Counted from the first letter of the stretch, positions 18,607 through 27,669 are shown. The stretch is DNA of 57,356 bases from Metabacillus litoralis (GCF_020524045.1 NZ_JAIVKL010000025.1:1-57356), one strand, 5' to 3'. Notes: a model not told the origin generated them from the letters alone. A program made the numbers and translations.

Positions 18607-19671
18607 ATGAAGATATCTATGAAAGCCTTATTCGTTTCTTTAATGACAATTACAATCATCTTTATATCAGGTTGTGGGCAATCGAATGAAACTAAAACTG
18701 AATTTGCTACGGGGAAAAATGGAGCTGTAAACCTTTATACAAGTAGACATTATGATACAGATACTGCAATTTACAAAAAGTTTGAAGATCAAACAGGCAT
18801 TAAAGTAAATGTCGTTCAAGGTAATGGCAGTGAATTAATGGAACGACTCGAGCGAGAAGGAGAAGCAACTGAAGCGGATGTGTTTTTAACATCTGATGCT
18901 GGTAATTTGGCTTATTTAAAGGAGAAGGGCTTAACACAATCCGTAACAAGTGAAGTATTAGCAACTAACATTCCTGAAAAACTGCGTGATATTGATAGTG
19001 AATGGTTTGGTTTAACAAAGCGGGCCCGCGTAATCGTATATGCGAAGGATCGTGTAAATCCAGCGGACCTATCAACATATGAAGCATTAACAGATGCTAA
19101 ATGGGAAGGAAAAGTGCTAATTCGATCTTCCGAAAATATATACAATCAATCACTACTTGCTTCTTTCATTGAATTAAATGGTGAAGAAAAAGCGAAAGAA
19201 TGGGCAGCTGGTGTAGTAGCGAACATGGCACGTGAGCCAAAAGGTGGGGATATCGATCAAGTGAAAGCGGTAGTTGCAGGTGAAGGAGATATTGCGATTT
19301 CCAATACCTATTATGTTGCGCGATTACTAAATTCAACGAACCCAGAAGATGCAAAGATTGGCGAGCAAGTAGGCATCTTTTTCCCTAACCAAGAGACGAC
19401 GGGAACACACATCAACATAAGTGGGGCTGCAGTGACAAAGCATGCCAAAAACATGGATCAGGCTATTAAGTTCCTTGAATTCTTATCAGGTGAAGAAGCA
19501 CAAGCAGCATTTGCAGAAGGAAATAATGAATATCCAGTAAACGAAGCTGTAGAGGCTTCTGAAACAATAAAGTCGTGGGGAGAGTTTAAGGAGCAGGACA
19601 TTAACTTAACAATTCTAGGTGAAAACAATGCACGTGCTATCCAAATTTTCAATGAAGTTGGTTGGAAATAA
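18607..19671 (+). CDS. iron(III) ABC transporter substrate-binding lipoprotein (FutA/FbpA family)
   Basis: A 354-residue lipoprotein: the signal sequence ends in the lipobox ISGC (Cys ~23), which anchors it outside the membrane. The mature part has the FutA/FbpA pattern: NLYTSRHYDTD (~45-55), GNGSELMERLE, ADVFLTSDAGNL, and near the hinge ISNTYYVARLL with the adjacent tyrosines used for Fe(III) coordination. The Fur-type promoter upstream supports an iron substrate. A GC-containing hairpin separates it from the permease gene, which often makes the binding protein the most abundant product. Confidence 0.92.
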   Translation: MKISMKALFVSLMTITIIFISGCGQSNETKTEFATGKNGAVNLYTSRHYDTDTAIYKKFEDQTGIKVNVVQGNGSELMERLEREGEATEADVFLTSDAGNLAYLKEKGLTQSVTSEVLATNIPEKLRDIDSEWFGLTKRARVIVYAKDRVNPADLSTYEALTDAKWEGKVLIRSSENIYNQSLLASFIELNGEEKAKEWAAGVVANMAREPKGGDIDQVKAVVAGEGDIAISNTYYVARLLNSTNPEDAKIGEQVGIFFPNQETTGTHINISGAAVTKHAKNMDQAIKFLEFLSGEEAQAAFAEGNNEYPVNEAVEASETIKSWGEFKEQDINLTILGENNARAIQIFNEVGWK

Positions 19672-19688
19672 AAGGTTGTAGAATGATG

Positions 19689-19724
19689 CCGTACTCTGAA
19701 TATTAGAGTGCGGTTTATGTTTTA
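19689..19724 (+). terminator. intra-operon hairpin after the iron-binding protein gene
   Basis: Stem CCGTACTCT/AGAGTGCGG (19689-19697/19705-19713, one T:G pair), loop of 7, then TTTATGTTTT. It is a weak terminator or an RNA-stability hairpin between binding protein and permease. Confidence 0.6.
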
Positions 19725-19915
19725 ACCACTATTGGTGAACGATGTTGATTTTTTGCGGGTAGTCGATTTAAACACAAGACATCCCTAAAAATGCTTTGAA
19801 TGTACGTAATCCTATAACGGAGTCAACAAACCCTTATTTTCAGGGTAGCTATGTTTTAAAATGACATGGAAAAGATTATATAAGATTGATAAAGGTCTAT
19901 GAAGGTGGGTTAAAA

Positions 19916-21559
19916 ATGAGGTTTGTTCATCAAGTGAAACGGCAACTTAATGTATGGGCAGTTCTTAGTTTTTTATTTGTTCTACTTATTTTGTTACCGA
20001 ATCTTTTAATTGGTACACATTTCTTTACAACCCCCAATGAAAACTGGAAACATATAAAAGATTTTTTATTAAAAGATATCATAGTGAATACGTTAATTTT
20101 AATGAGCTTTACAGGATTTTTTACAACGATTATTGGGACGAGTTTAGCATGGATTGTTACTGCTTATCATTTTCCTTTTCGAAATTTTTTTAGATGGGGA
20201 TTAATTTTACCCTTAGCCATTCCTCCATTTATTGGGGCTTATACATATCATGGAATCTTAAATTACACTGGAATTATTCAATCAACTTTAAGAAATCAAT
20301 TTGATATAAAAGTGAACCAGGACTACTTCAATATAATGACGATACCAGGGGCTATATTTATTTTCACAATGTTTTTATTCCCTTACGTATTCGTTATATC
20401 CAAGAGCTTCTTTCAAAATCAATCATCTTCTATTGTCGAAAATGCGAAACTTTTAGGTGGGGGACCGTTTGAAATATTTTTCCGGGTCATCATACCGATT
20501 TCAAGAGCTGCTATTGTTGGTGGTGTAACGATTGTCATGCTAGAGGTCGTTAATGATTATGGAGTCGTTAAATATTATGGAATTCAAACATTTATCACCT
20601 CGATTTTTCAAACTTGGTTTGCGATGGATGATATTGATTCCGCCTTTAAGTTAGCTGGAACATTGATGATTGTGGTTATAGCCGTTCTTCTCTTAGAGAA
20701 ATTCATAAGAGGAAGAAAAAGATTTAGTTATACTACTACAAAAATTAGACCGATACAACCCAAGGAGGTTCAAGGTTCCAAGGCTTGGCTGTTAACCGGT
20801 TACTGTTTATTGATTTTTACCTTTGCTTTTGCTATTCCGTTCGTACAACTCATTCATTGGGTTTTTATGACTTATGAAAGAATTATATCCATCGAATTTA
20901 TCGAGTTAGTGAGAAATTCCTTTTTTGCTGGATCCATCTCAGCTGTTATGGTTGTTGTGATTGGACTAATTATCGCGAACTATACTCGTATACATAAGGG
21001 GATAGTTCCAAAGTTGTTCTCAAAAATAACGGTATTAGGTTATTCAGTTCCAGGAGCTATCATTGCAATAGGAATTATTACAATTTTCATAGCATTGGAT
21101 CATTGGATCTACTCAATCTTTGCTTTTTTTGGTGGAAATCCTTTGATTGTTTTCCGAACAAGTATAGTGATGTTAATTTCTGCATATGTCATTCGATTTC
21201 TTACGGTTGGTTATAGTTCCATTGAAGCAGGGTTTGAGAAGATTGGTACTAATTTTACTGAAGCTTCGAGAACTTTAGGAGTATCAACTGTTAGAACCTT
21301 CTTTCGTGTAGATATTGTAATGATACGAGGGGCAATAGTGGGCGGATTTATCCTTGTCTTTGTAGATATTTTAAAAGAACTTCCCCTTACGCTGCTATTA
21401 CAGCCCTTTAATTTTCATACATTAGCCACGAAAGCTTTTCAGTATGCGAATGATGAGATGATGAGTGAAGCGGCCTCTGCTTCCTTGATAATTATCTTCA
21501 TCAGCGGAATTAGTATTTACTTCTTTCATAAAGTGCTTGATAAGGAGGGACAAAATTAG
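19916..21559 (+). CDS. iron(III) ABC transporter permease (fused two-domain, FbpB-like)
   Basis: A 547-residue permease with about 12 hydrophobic segments, i.e. two ABC permease domains in one chain as in FbpB/SfuB. EAA-type loops appear at ENAKLLGGGPFEIFFRVIIP (~179-198) and TEASRTLGVSTVRTFFRVDI (~449-468). The start is ATG 19916, with GAAGGTGGG 6 bases upstream; a TTG at 19886 would add ten residues but has no ribosome site. Its stop shares one base with the ATPase start. Confidence 0.9.
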   Translation: MRFVHQVKRQLNVWAVLSFLFVLLILLPNLLIGTHFFTTPNENWKHIKDFLLKDIIVNTLILMSFTGFFTTIIGTSLAWIVTAYHFPFRNFFRWGLILPLAIPPFIGAYTYHGILNYTGIIQSTLRNQFDIKVNQDYFNIMTIPGAIFIFTMFLFPYVFVISKSFFQNQSSSIVENAKLLGGGPFEIFFRVIIPISRAAIVGGVTIVMLEVVNDYGVVKYYGIQTFITSIFQTWFAMDDIDSAFKLAGTLMIVVIAVLLLEKFIRGRKRFSYTTTKIRPIQPKEVQGSKAWLLTGYCLLIFTFAFAIPFVQLIHWVFMTYERIISIEFIELVRNSFFAGSISAVMVVVIGLIIANYTRIHKGIVPKLFSKITVLGYSVPGAIIAIGIITIFIALDHWIYSIFAFFGGNPLIVFRTSIVMLISAYVIRFLTVGYSSIEAGFEKIGTNFTEASRTLGVSTVRTFFRVDIVMIRGAIVGGFILVFVDILKELPLTLLLQPFNFHTLATKAFQYANDEMMSEAASASLIIIFISGISIYFFHKVLDKEGQN

Positions 21560-22293
21560 TGTTTGTAGATATAAAGAACTTAACATATAAGTATAAAAAT
21601 ACGAGCGAACCAACCATTAAGGATTTCTCCTTACAAATGAAAAAGGGAGACATTTTCTCGATTCTCGGTGAAAGTGGGAGTGGGAAAAGTACAATCTTAC
21701 GATTAATTGCAGGGTTAGAAATTCCAATGAGTGGATCGATATCCATGAACAATCGAACGATTTTTGATGAACGGACGTATATACCACCTGAAAAAAGAGA
21801 AGTGGGTATGGTTTTTCAAGATTATGCACTATTTCCGCATATGACAGTTGCAAATAATATTAAGTATGGCTTACGAAAGATGAATAAAAAGGAAAAAATG
21901 GAAAAAATGGAAGAAATGCTGTCTTTAGTGAACTTATCCAAATATAAAGATCGCTACCCTTATGAGTTAAGTGGAGGACAGCAACAACGTGTTGCACTTG
22001 CAAGAGCATTAGCACCTGCTCCCACTTTATTAGTATTCGATGAACCATTTAGTAATCTTGATACATATCTCCAGATTAGAATAAGGGATGAGTTGAGAGA
22101 GATTTTAAAACAAACAGGGATTACATCTATTTTTGTAACTCATGATCAAGAAGATGCAAAAGTTCTTGCTGACGAAATAATCTATTTAGAAAATGGAAAA
22201 GTGATTTGGAAAGGCACTCCTGATGAATTACTTCCCTACTCACAAGGTAGCCATCTAAATCAAATGAAAGCAGAAAAGATGTATAACAGATAG
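21559..22293 (+). CDS. iron(III) ABC transporter ATP-binding protein (short FbpC-like)
   Basis: The ATPase of the uptake system: 244 residues with Walker A GESGSGKST (~36-44), Q-loop VFQDYALFP, signature LSGGQQQRVALARALA (~137-152), Walker B LLVFDEP and the H-loop THDQEDA. FbpC-type ATPases usually have ~350 residues with a C-terminal TOBE regulatory domain; here the chain ends after the ATPase core, so that domain is missing. Start GTG 21559 overlaps the permease stop by one base, with TAAGGAGG 10 bases upstream. Confidence 0.9.
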   Translation: MFVDIKNLTYKYKNTSEPTIKDFSLQMKKGDIFSILGESGSGKSTILRLIAGLEIPMSGSISMNNRTIFDERTYIPPEKREVGMVFQDYALFPHMTVANNIKYGLRKMNKKEKMEKMEEMLSLVNLSKYKDRYPYELSGGQQQRVALARALAPAPTLLVFDEPFSNLDTYLQIRIRDELREILKQTGITSIFVTHDQEDAKVLADEIIYLENGKVIWKGTPDELLPYSQGSHLNQMKAEKMYNR

Positions 22294-22300
22294 AAAAAGT

Positions 22301-22333
22301 AGAAGAGTGTGCATAAGGTATACTCTTCTTTTA
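22301..22333 (+). terminator. terminator of the iron transporter operon
   Basis: A 12-bp stem (22301-22312/22318-22329, two G:T pairs) with loop ATAAG, followed by a short T stretch. It begins 7 bases after the ATPase stop. Confidence 0.8.
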
Positions 22334-22574
22334 TGAGGAGTTTAGGATAGGAATTTATAGTTCTTGATTACTTGGACAATGTGTTAATTATAACTGCCGT
22401 TAGTGTTGGTAAGCTTGCACGTATTTTAACGATTAAAGAATGACTTTATTAGTTAGTCGCAGGAGAAGTAGAAGGTCTAATAAATCATGTTTAAGTACAA
22501 TAAATAGAAATGCTTAGTAAAAAACTGTAGAGTTGTCAGTAAGATCATTACACCAATCATCAGGTTAGCTACTA

Positions 22575-22629
22575 TGCTAACATTTTGGTAACGCACTTCA
22601 ATGAAAAGTGAAAAACGTTTGTTAAAGAT
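22575..22629 (+). repeat. partner of the 18427 repeat near the right end of segment 1
   Basis: TGCTAACAT (22575-22583) and a 20-mer (22610-22629) 18/20 identical to 18453-18472. A further GTTAAAGAT lies at 22684-22692, so this motif is repeated near the element end and could be an integrase arm-type site. The 380 bases from 22334 to 22711 hold no gene. Confidence 0.5.
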
Positions 22630-22711
22630 GTTACAGACAGAATTTAACAAAACCCTGATATATCGCACTCTCCACACATCAGGTTAAAGATATTACACAC
22701 TCTCACCTTAG

Positions 22712-22728
22712 GGGCGGCATGATGTAAT
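22712..22728 (+). mobile_element. attachment-site core, second copy (copy B)
   Basis: GGGCGGCATGATGTAAT is identical over 17 bases to the end of groEL (12805-12821), but no groEL reading frame leads into it. It is followed by a diverged groEL 3' untranslated region and terminator. It is read as the right junction of segment 1 and the left junction of segment 2. Confidence 0.85.
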
Positions 22729-22798
22729 GACGCCCTCAAACGCTTGATATGATTGGGTTTTAAAGTAAGATGAGAGTGGTTTGTTAACATTGAGGATT

Positions 22799-23140
22799 TT
22801 AATGGAGGCTTCTCATGAGTTCACCGAACTTTTGAGAGGCCTCTTTTTTCATTTCTTGGGTGACGTGTAGATACACATTTTTTGTAATCTGGTCATCAGT
22901 ATGACCAAGACGGTCCATAATTTGTTCGAGTGAGACACGGGCTTCGGCAAGCAACGATGTATGAGTGTGCCTTAAACTATGGGGTGTTAAATCTTCATTT
23001 AGGCCAGCTATTTTAAGTAGCCTTTTCATGCGGTCTCGCACATTTTTTATGACGATGGGATAACCGAATTGGCGCTCTTTTTATGTTCTTTCAAAGCGTT
23101 GATAACATCTTCATCCACTACTTTTTCTATGGCTAAATAT
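22799..23140 (-). pseudogene. tyrosine integrase, broken C-terminal remnant
   Basis: The C-terminal catalytic part of a phage/ICE-type tyrosine recombinase is readable: FGYPIVIKNVRDRMKRLLK, then LTPHSLRHTHTS (catalytic Arg and His), LEQIMDRLGHTD (second His/Gly), and KNVYLHVT with the nucleophile Tyr. Upstream, VVDEDVINALKEHKK continues the family pattern but in another frame, with an in-frame TAA near 23080, and the N-terminal two-thirds is gone. The 3' end of the gene runs into the terminator next to the attachment core, the normal position for an integrase. It cannot make an active enzyme. Confidence 0.85.
22805..22850 (+). terminator. groEL-type terminator, copy B
   Basis: Stem GAGGCTTCTCA/TGAGAGGCCTC (22805-22815/22833-22843, one G:T pair), inner AGTT/AACT pairs, then six T. 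It shares CTTCTCATGAGTT with the true groEL terminator and overlaps the end of the integrase remnant. Confidence 0.85.
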
Positions 23141-23442
23141 AACCACAATCGGTTTAAAGGAGGATAATCTTACTAATAGTAATTTAGTATGAGAAGTTGA
23201 CTGAATATGTAGGAACAAGTATTATAAAATGGAAAAGTTGGTAATTAAAACCATAAAACTGGATAGATAGTCTATACAATGTAATATATTACTAGTTTTT
23301 ATGTTTTTATTAAGAAATCTGAATCACATTAGATATGGAGTGCTAGAAGTTTTGAGATAATTGTAAAATTTTAAGATGAGCTTATTTATCCAAGTTTAGG
23401 GTAAAACCAACTTCTTCAAATAACTATTTAAGGGGTGTTTTA
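23141..23442. other. upstream region of the toxin gene
   Basis: About 300 AT-rich bases without a gene. They separate the integrase remnant from the toxin gene and must contain the toxin promoter, which I cannot place with confidence. Confidence 0.5.
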
Positions 23443-26400
23443 ATGAAAAAACAATTTTCAAAAAAAGTTACATTGATATTTCTATCATTCATTTTATTGT
23501 TTTCTTATTCTTTTCCCTCATGGGGGATTGCAGAATCTAGTGCAAAAAGTAAAACCCAGCAGGTAGATGATATCAGTGAATATACAAAAACTTCTATCTC
23601 TAAAAAGATTGATACCCTACTCAGTAATGTAGAAAGTAACTACAATGAAGAAGATATTTTAAATATTACAACCGAAATAAAAGATTATATACCAGCTGAA
23701 AGCTATTTGGGGTTCAACCGTCTCAGTAGTCCTAAGCTTATAGAACTCATTAAACAATTAATACCATTACTAAAGGATAAGGAGGAAAAAAGAGAGTGGG
23801 CTTTAGTAGCGTTAGGCTTTAATAAAATTGTAACTGAGGATGTAGAAATCATTGTGTCAGGGACAACCTTAACAAAAAAGGCTCAGGCAGAACATTCACA
23901 GATAATTAAACAATACAAACAGGCAGTCAAACTTTACGAAGAACAAAATTATACAGCAACAATTAGTCATGTTAGGAACTCATTTTATAAATTCTTTGAT
24001 ATGTTATCTTCAATTAAGTTTGAATATAAATTAGACGGAGACAAAGACAAAGATGGCCTCTTAGAAATTGAAGAATTAACCTACAAAACCAATCCTCTAA
24101 AAGCAGATACTGATGGTGATGGACTATCAGATAGTTTTGAAATGCAGCAGTCTTATACCAATCCTCTAAAGATTGATTCTGATGGAAATGGAATAGGGGA
24201 TGAGAGAGAAGATATAGACGGCGATAAACTCACCAATAAACAAGAACAAGAACTACATACGAATCCATTAAAGTCAGACACAGATGAAGATGGGTTATCT
24301 GATGGAGAAGAGGTAAAAGCAAGTACTAACCCAACAGAAGGAGATACGGATCAAGATAAACTGTTAGATGGAGAAGAACCGGCACTAGGTTTTCAACCAA
24401 CTAACCAAGATACAGACGGTAATGGTATTATTGATGGCGATGAAATAGTAACGGTTACTACTCGACCAGAAAATGGCATACAAGATGAACTCGTTGTTCC
24501 TTCTGTCAAAATTAAATCATCAGCTACGGGTAGTAGTACAACTTCTATAACAAGTTTAAAAGAACGAAATACGTTTGTTAGTGAGGAAATACCTGGGTAT
24601 ATAGGGTCAGCTTATGAATTCGAAACAGAAGTAGAATTTGACGAAGCTGAAATGACGTTTGCTTATGACCGTTCAGTGGTAACGGAAGAATTCAGACCGG
24701 AGATATTTTATTATAATAAAAACACTCAACAATTAGAGCGGGTAGAAAATCAAACTCATGATTCCGATAATCATACAGTTACGGCAGATGTTACTCATTT
24801 TAGCACATATCTTTTGCTCAATGGAGTTGAATGGGATAAGGCATGGAGTAAAGAAGTAGGTTTACCTTCTGATAGAGATGAAGAAGATAATGGTGAAATC
24901 CAATATATTGATCTTGTATTTGCCATTGACTCATCAGGAAGTATGTCATGGAATGATCCAAATGAACTAAGAAAAACTGCTGTGAAGAATTTTATAGATA
25001 CCTTGTTAGAAGAGGACAAAGGTGCTGTTGTTGATTTTGATAGTGATGCCAATATTGTAATCAGTCTCACTTCAGATAAACAAAAGTTAAAGGTGGCAGT
25101 AGATACTATAGATGATAGTGGTGGCACGAATATCTATAGCGCATTAACTACCTCACTAGATGAAGTACTAAAAGGTCAAAATAGTAAGAAATATGTAATA
25201 CTGCTAACAGACGGTGACGGAACATGGCATGATTCTGCATTAAAAAGAGCAATTGATAATCAAGTTTCCGTTTATACAATTGGTCTGGGAAGTAGTATAG
25301 ATATAAACTTATTAAAAAAGATAGCTAGTGAAACAGGCGGTAAATACTACCATGCATCTACTGCTAATGAATTAGGTGAACGTTTTGGTGAAGTAGCCGA
25401 TGAAACTACTGGCAATGGGGATAAAGATTCTGATAATGATGGTCTGTCTGATTTACTAGAAACAAACGGCATTCGGGTAGGTAATGGTAAATTCATTAAA
25501 AGTGATCCGAATAACTCTGATACTGATGGTGACGGACTTTTAGATGGAGAAGAAATATTTATAGATAACTATAATAATAATCAGTATGGGTTAATGAGTT
25601 CCGAGCCGAATAAGCGGGATTCTGATAATGATGGCTTAGATGATTACACAGAAGTAGAGTTTGGTACAGATGCTTTCGATAGTGATACAGACGGTGACGG
25701 GTTAAATGATAGCAAAGAAATAAAGTCAGGATTTGACGCGTTGAATAACAACCCTGATAAAGATTCTTACCTTGATTCTGAGGAAATGAAGAATGGGACA
25801 GACCCATTCATTTATGACGCTACGACATGGGAATTTAGCCAAAATCTCTTACTTGGGGCTCTTTGGGGTGATGGTGGTAAAACTGCATTAGAATGGGGGA
25901 TTATATCCTCAACAACCTATAATTCAATAGCGTTTTTAACTGGAAAAGTTCTTTCTGGTATAGTAGCAATTGGAGATATTAGAGATGCCGTTGGAAATTT
26001 AGTTGATGGAAACCCTTGGGGAGTAGTGCTTTCGCTTGTTGGTATTGTACCAGTAGTAGGTGATGGTACAAAGATAATTGCTGATATAGTTAGCTTTGCT
26101 AATAGGACAAGTAATAACTTAGATAAAGCAGTATATTTTGTAGACAAGATCCTAAGGAAGATAGATAATTCACTTGCTGATGAAGCACTATCTAAATTAT
26201 TACGAACGTGTAATTGTTTTTCTGCAGGGACTAAGGTTTTAACGGATACAGGCCAAAAAAGTATTGAAGAAATCGATATAGGAGACCAAGTCCTTTCAAA
26301 AAATGATGAAACTGGGGAAACTGCATATAAGGAAGTCATAGGTTTATTTCAAAAGGATACAGATGAGATTTACTCATTGCAAATTGGTAATGAAAAGATG

Positions 26401-26979
26401 AAGGTGACTGCCGAGCATCCTTTTTGGTTAGATGAAAAAGGATGGACACAAGTTGAAGAACTTAAAATTGGTGATCTACTTGTTACGAGTGACGGCCAAA
26501 AACTACCAATCGAAAATATTACTAAAGAGAAAACAGAAGAAACTGTATATAATTTCGAGGTTGAAGGTTTCCGCTCATATTTTGTTACCAACTTAGGAAT
26601 TTGGGTGCATAATTGTAATATTGGTACATTCGGTAGCAAAACAATCGAACATATTTTTCATGGACGTACAGATGGAGTAAAAGTATCAGGATATCACCAT
26701 AAAAACATAAATTCTCCATATACACTATCTAATGTTAGCTCGCCAAATCAATTTGGTGTGTATAAGGCAAGAGTTACTTTTAATGGGCAATCTAAGTTTT
26801 CTACATTCTTTCCAGAAAATTGGAATAGAACAGATGTGCTTAATGCCATAAAAGAAGCAAAAACAAATGTAACTGTATCTGGACCAGGATGGTATGAAGG
26901 AACAACTCCTTCCGGTATGAAAATTAGAATGTGGATTAATAATAATGGGTTAATAGATACAGCTTTCCCAATTTATTAA
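23443..26979 (+). CDS. secreted polymorphic toxin: TSP3 repeats, VWA, HINT, EndoU nuclease
   Basis: A 1178-residue secreted protein. In order: signal peptide (1-30); helical N-terminal region (to ~195); thrombospondin-type-3-like Ca2+ repeats (D-x-D-x-DG-x-x-D, ~196-339); a linker; a von Willebrand A domain (~487-650) with an intact MIDAS, DSSGSMS; a second TSP3 block (~660-786); a hydrophobic glycine-rich pretoxin region (~796-919); a HINT/intein-like domain (~923-1058) starting CFSAGTKVLTD and ending VHNC; and a C-terminal EndoU-type RNase (~1060-1178) with IEHIFHG, GYHH, FFPENW and a TAFPIY end. It is likely exported, held near the surface by Ca2+-binding repeats, and able to release the nuclease by HINT self-cleavage. 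ATG 23443 follows AAGGGGTG. The putative immunity gene starts 15 bases downstream. Confidence 0.87.
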   Translation: MKKQFSKKVTLIFLSFILLFSYSFPSWGIAESSAKSKTQQVDDISEYTKTSISKKIDTLLSNVESNYNEEDILNITTEIKDYIPAESYLGFNRLSSPKLIELIKQLIPLLKDKEEKREWALVALGFNKIVTEDVEIIVSGTTLTKKAQAEHSQIIKQYKQAVKLYEEQNYTATISHVRNSFYKFFDMLSSIKFEYKLDGDKDKDGLLEIEELTYKTNPLKADTDGDGLSDSFEMQQSYTNPLKIDSDGNGIGDEREDIDGDKLTNKQEQELHTNPLKSDTDEDGLSDGEEVKASTNPTEGDTDQDKLLDGEEPALGFQPTNQDTDGNGIIDGDEIVTVTTRPENGIQDELVVPSVKIKSSATGSSTTSITSLKERNTFVSEEIPGYIGSAYEFETEVEFDEAEMTFAYDRSVVTEEFRPEIFYYNKNTQQLERVENQTHDSDNHTVTADVTHFSTYLLLNGVEWDKAWSKEVGLPSDRDEEDNGEIQYIDLVFAIDSSGSMSWNDPNELRKTAVKNFIDTLLEEDKGAVVDFDSDANIVISLTSDKQKLKVAVDTIDDSGGTNIYSALTTSLDEVLKGQNSKKYVILLTDGDGTWHDSALKRAIDNQVSVYTIGLGSSIDINLLKKIASETGGKYYHASTANELGERFGEVADETTGNGDKDSDNDGLSDLLETNGIRVGNGKFIKSDPNNSDTDGDGLLDGEEIFIDNYNNNQYGLMSSEPNKRDSDNDGLDDYTEVEFGTDAFDSDTDGDGLNDSKEIKSGFDALNNNPDKDSYLDSEEMKNGTDPFIYDATTWEFSQNLLLGALWGDGGKTALEWGIISSTTYNSIAFLTGKVLSGIVAIGDIRDAVGNLVDGNPWGVVLSLVGIVPVVGDGTKIIADIVSFANRTSNNLDKAVYFVDKILRKIDNSLADEALSKLLRTCNCFSAGTKVLTDTGQKSIEEIDIGDQVLSKNDETGETAYKEVIGLFQKDTDEIYSLQIGNEKMKVTAEHPFWLDEKGWTQVEELKIGDLLVTSDGQKLPIENITKEKTEETVYNFEVEGFRSYFVTNLGIWVHNCNIGTFGSKTIEHIFHGRTDGVKVSGYHHKNINSPYTLSNVSSPNQFGVYKARVTFNGQSKFSTFFPENWNRTDVLNAIKEAKTNVTVSGPGWYEGTTPSGMKIRMWINNNGLIDTAFPIY

Positions 26980-26994
26980 GAAAGGTGCGATAAT

Positions 26995-27336
26995 TTGAGA
27001 TATAAATATTCAATCATTGAGGATCCTAAGAGTGAATATAAGAAGATTAAGCTACCAGATGAGCTAGCAGTTATTGAGTATCTTCTATATGATATGGAAT
27101 CTTTTAGAGAAGCAATATTTTTAGAGAATATAGAAAATGTGTTACTAGGAAAATCAACTTCCGAATCAACAGGTGGTAACATTTGTACCCTTGAAATAAA
27201 TAAAGAATATACAAAAGTGATAAATGATTATGTTCTAGAAGATGGACCTACTTCATGTATGATTGAGACTGAAGATTTAAAAAGTATAATTGAAATTTGG
27301 GTTATGGAAAACAAAGATGTCTTAAATAATAATTAG
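26995..27336 (+). CDS. putative immunity protein for the EndoU toxin
   Basis: A 113-residue acidic protein with no signal peptide or membrane segment, as expected of a cytosolic inhibitor. It starts at TTG 26995, about 7 bases after AAAGGTG, and follows the toxin stop by 15 bases, the classic toxin-immunity order. I do not recognise its family; visible features are a CTLEINKEY segment (~64-72) and a C-terminal ETEDLKSIIEIW. Function is inferred from position only. Confidence 0.7.
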   Translation: MRYKYSIIEDPKSEYKKIKLPDELAVIEYLLYDMESFREAIFLENIENVLLGKSTSESTGGNICTLEINKEYTKVINDYVLEDGPTSCMIETEDLKSIIEIWVMENKDVLNNN

Positions 27337-27411
27337 TCTTGAGGGATATGAATAGCAAAGCGGTGTTCAAAATCATCTGAAACGTTGATTTACCAACTAT
27401 TTTCACTTAAT

Positions 27412-27457
27412 GTTAACAATATTACACTCTCGCAGCTTACAGGTGGCATGATGTAAT
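27412..27457 (+). mobile_element. attachment-site core, third copy (copy C), with element right end
   Basis: 27442-27457 reads GGTGGCATGATGTAAT, 15/16 identical to the groEL core. It is preceded by GTTAACAATATTACAC-TCTC (27412-27431), which parallels GTTAAAGATATTACACACTCTC upstream of copy B (22684-22705): a conserved element end. It is followed by a version of the groEL 3' untranslated region that includes GCTAACAAAA-GCTAACAT, also present after groEL. Confidence 0.82.
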
Positions 27458-27531
27458 CATGCCCTCAAACCCTCGATATAAGGAAATTGAAGGATTTTGC
27501 TAACAAAAAGCTAACATAATGTTTAAATCTG

Positions 27532-27573
27532 AGACTTCTCATTTAGTTTTATAACTTTTGAGAAGTCTTTTTC
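27532..27573 (+). terminator. groEL-type terminator, copy C
   Basis: A 10-bp perfect stem AGACTTCTCA/TGAGAAGTCT (27532-27541/27559-27568) with inner AGTT/AACT, then a short T run. Base changes on the two arms compensate relative to copy A. It would also terminate the immunity gene transcript. Confidence 0.85.
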
Positions 27574-27669
27574 TTGTGCTTAAGTGATAAGAAACATAAT
27601 TTATAGCATTTCATTGATAACATATCGAAATCAAAAATTTTGCTAATTTTCGTAATAATTCTCTTCCTC

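Noticed and set aside
22477-22677. 66-codon minus-strand frame before the second attachment core
   Set aside because: No ribosome site or family pattern; it lies in the repeated element end.
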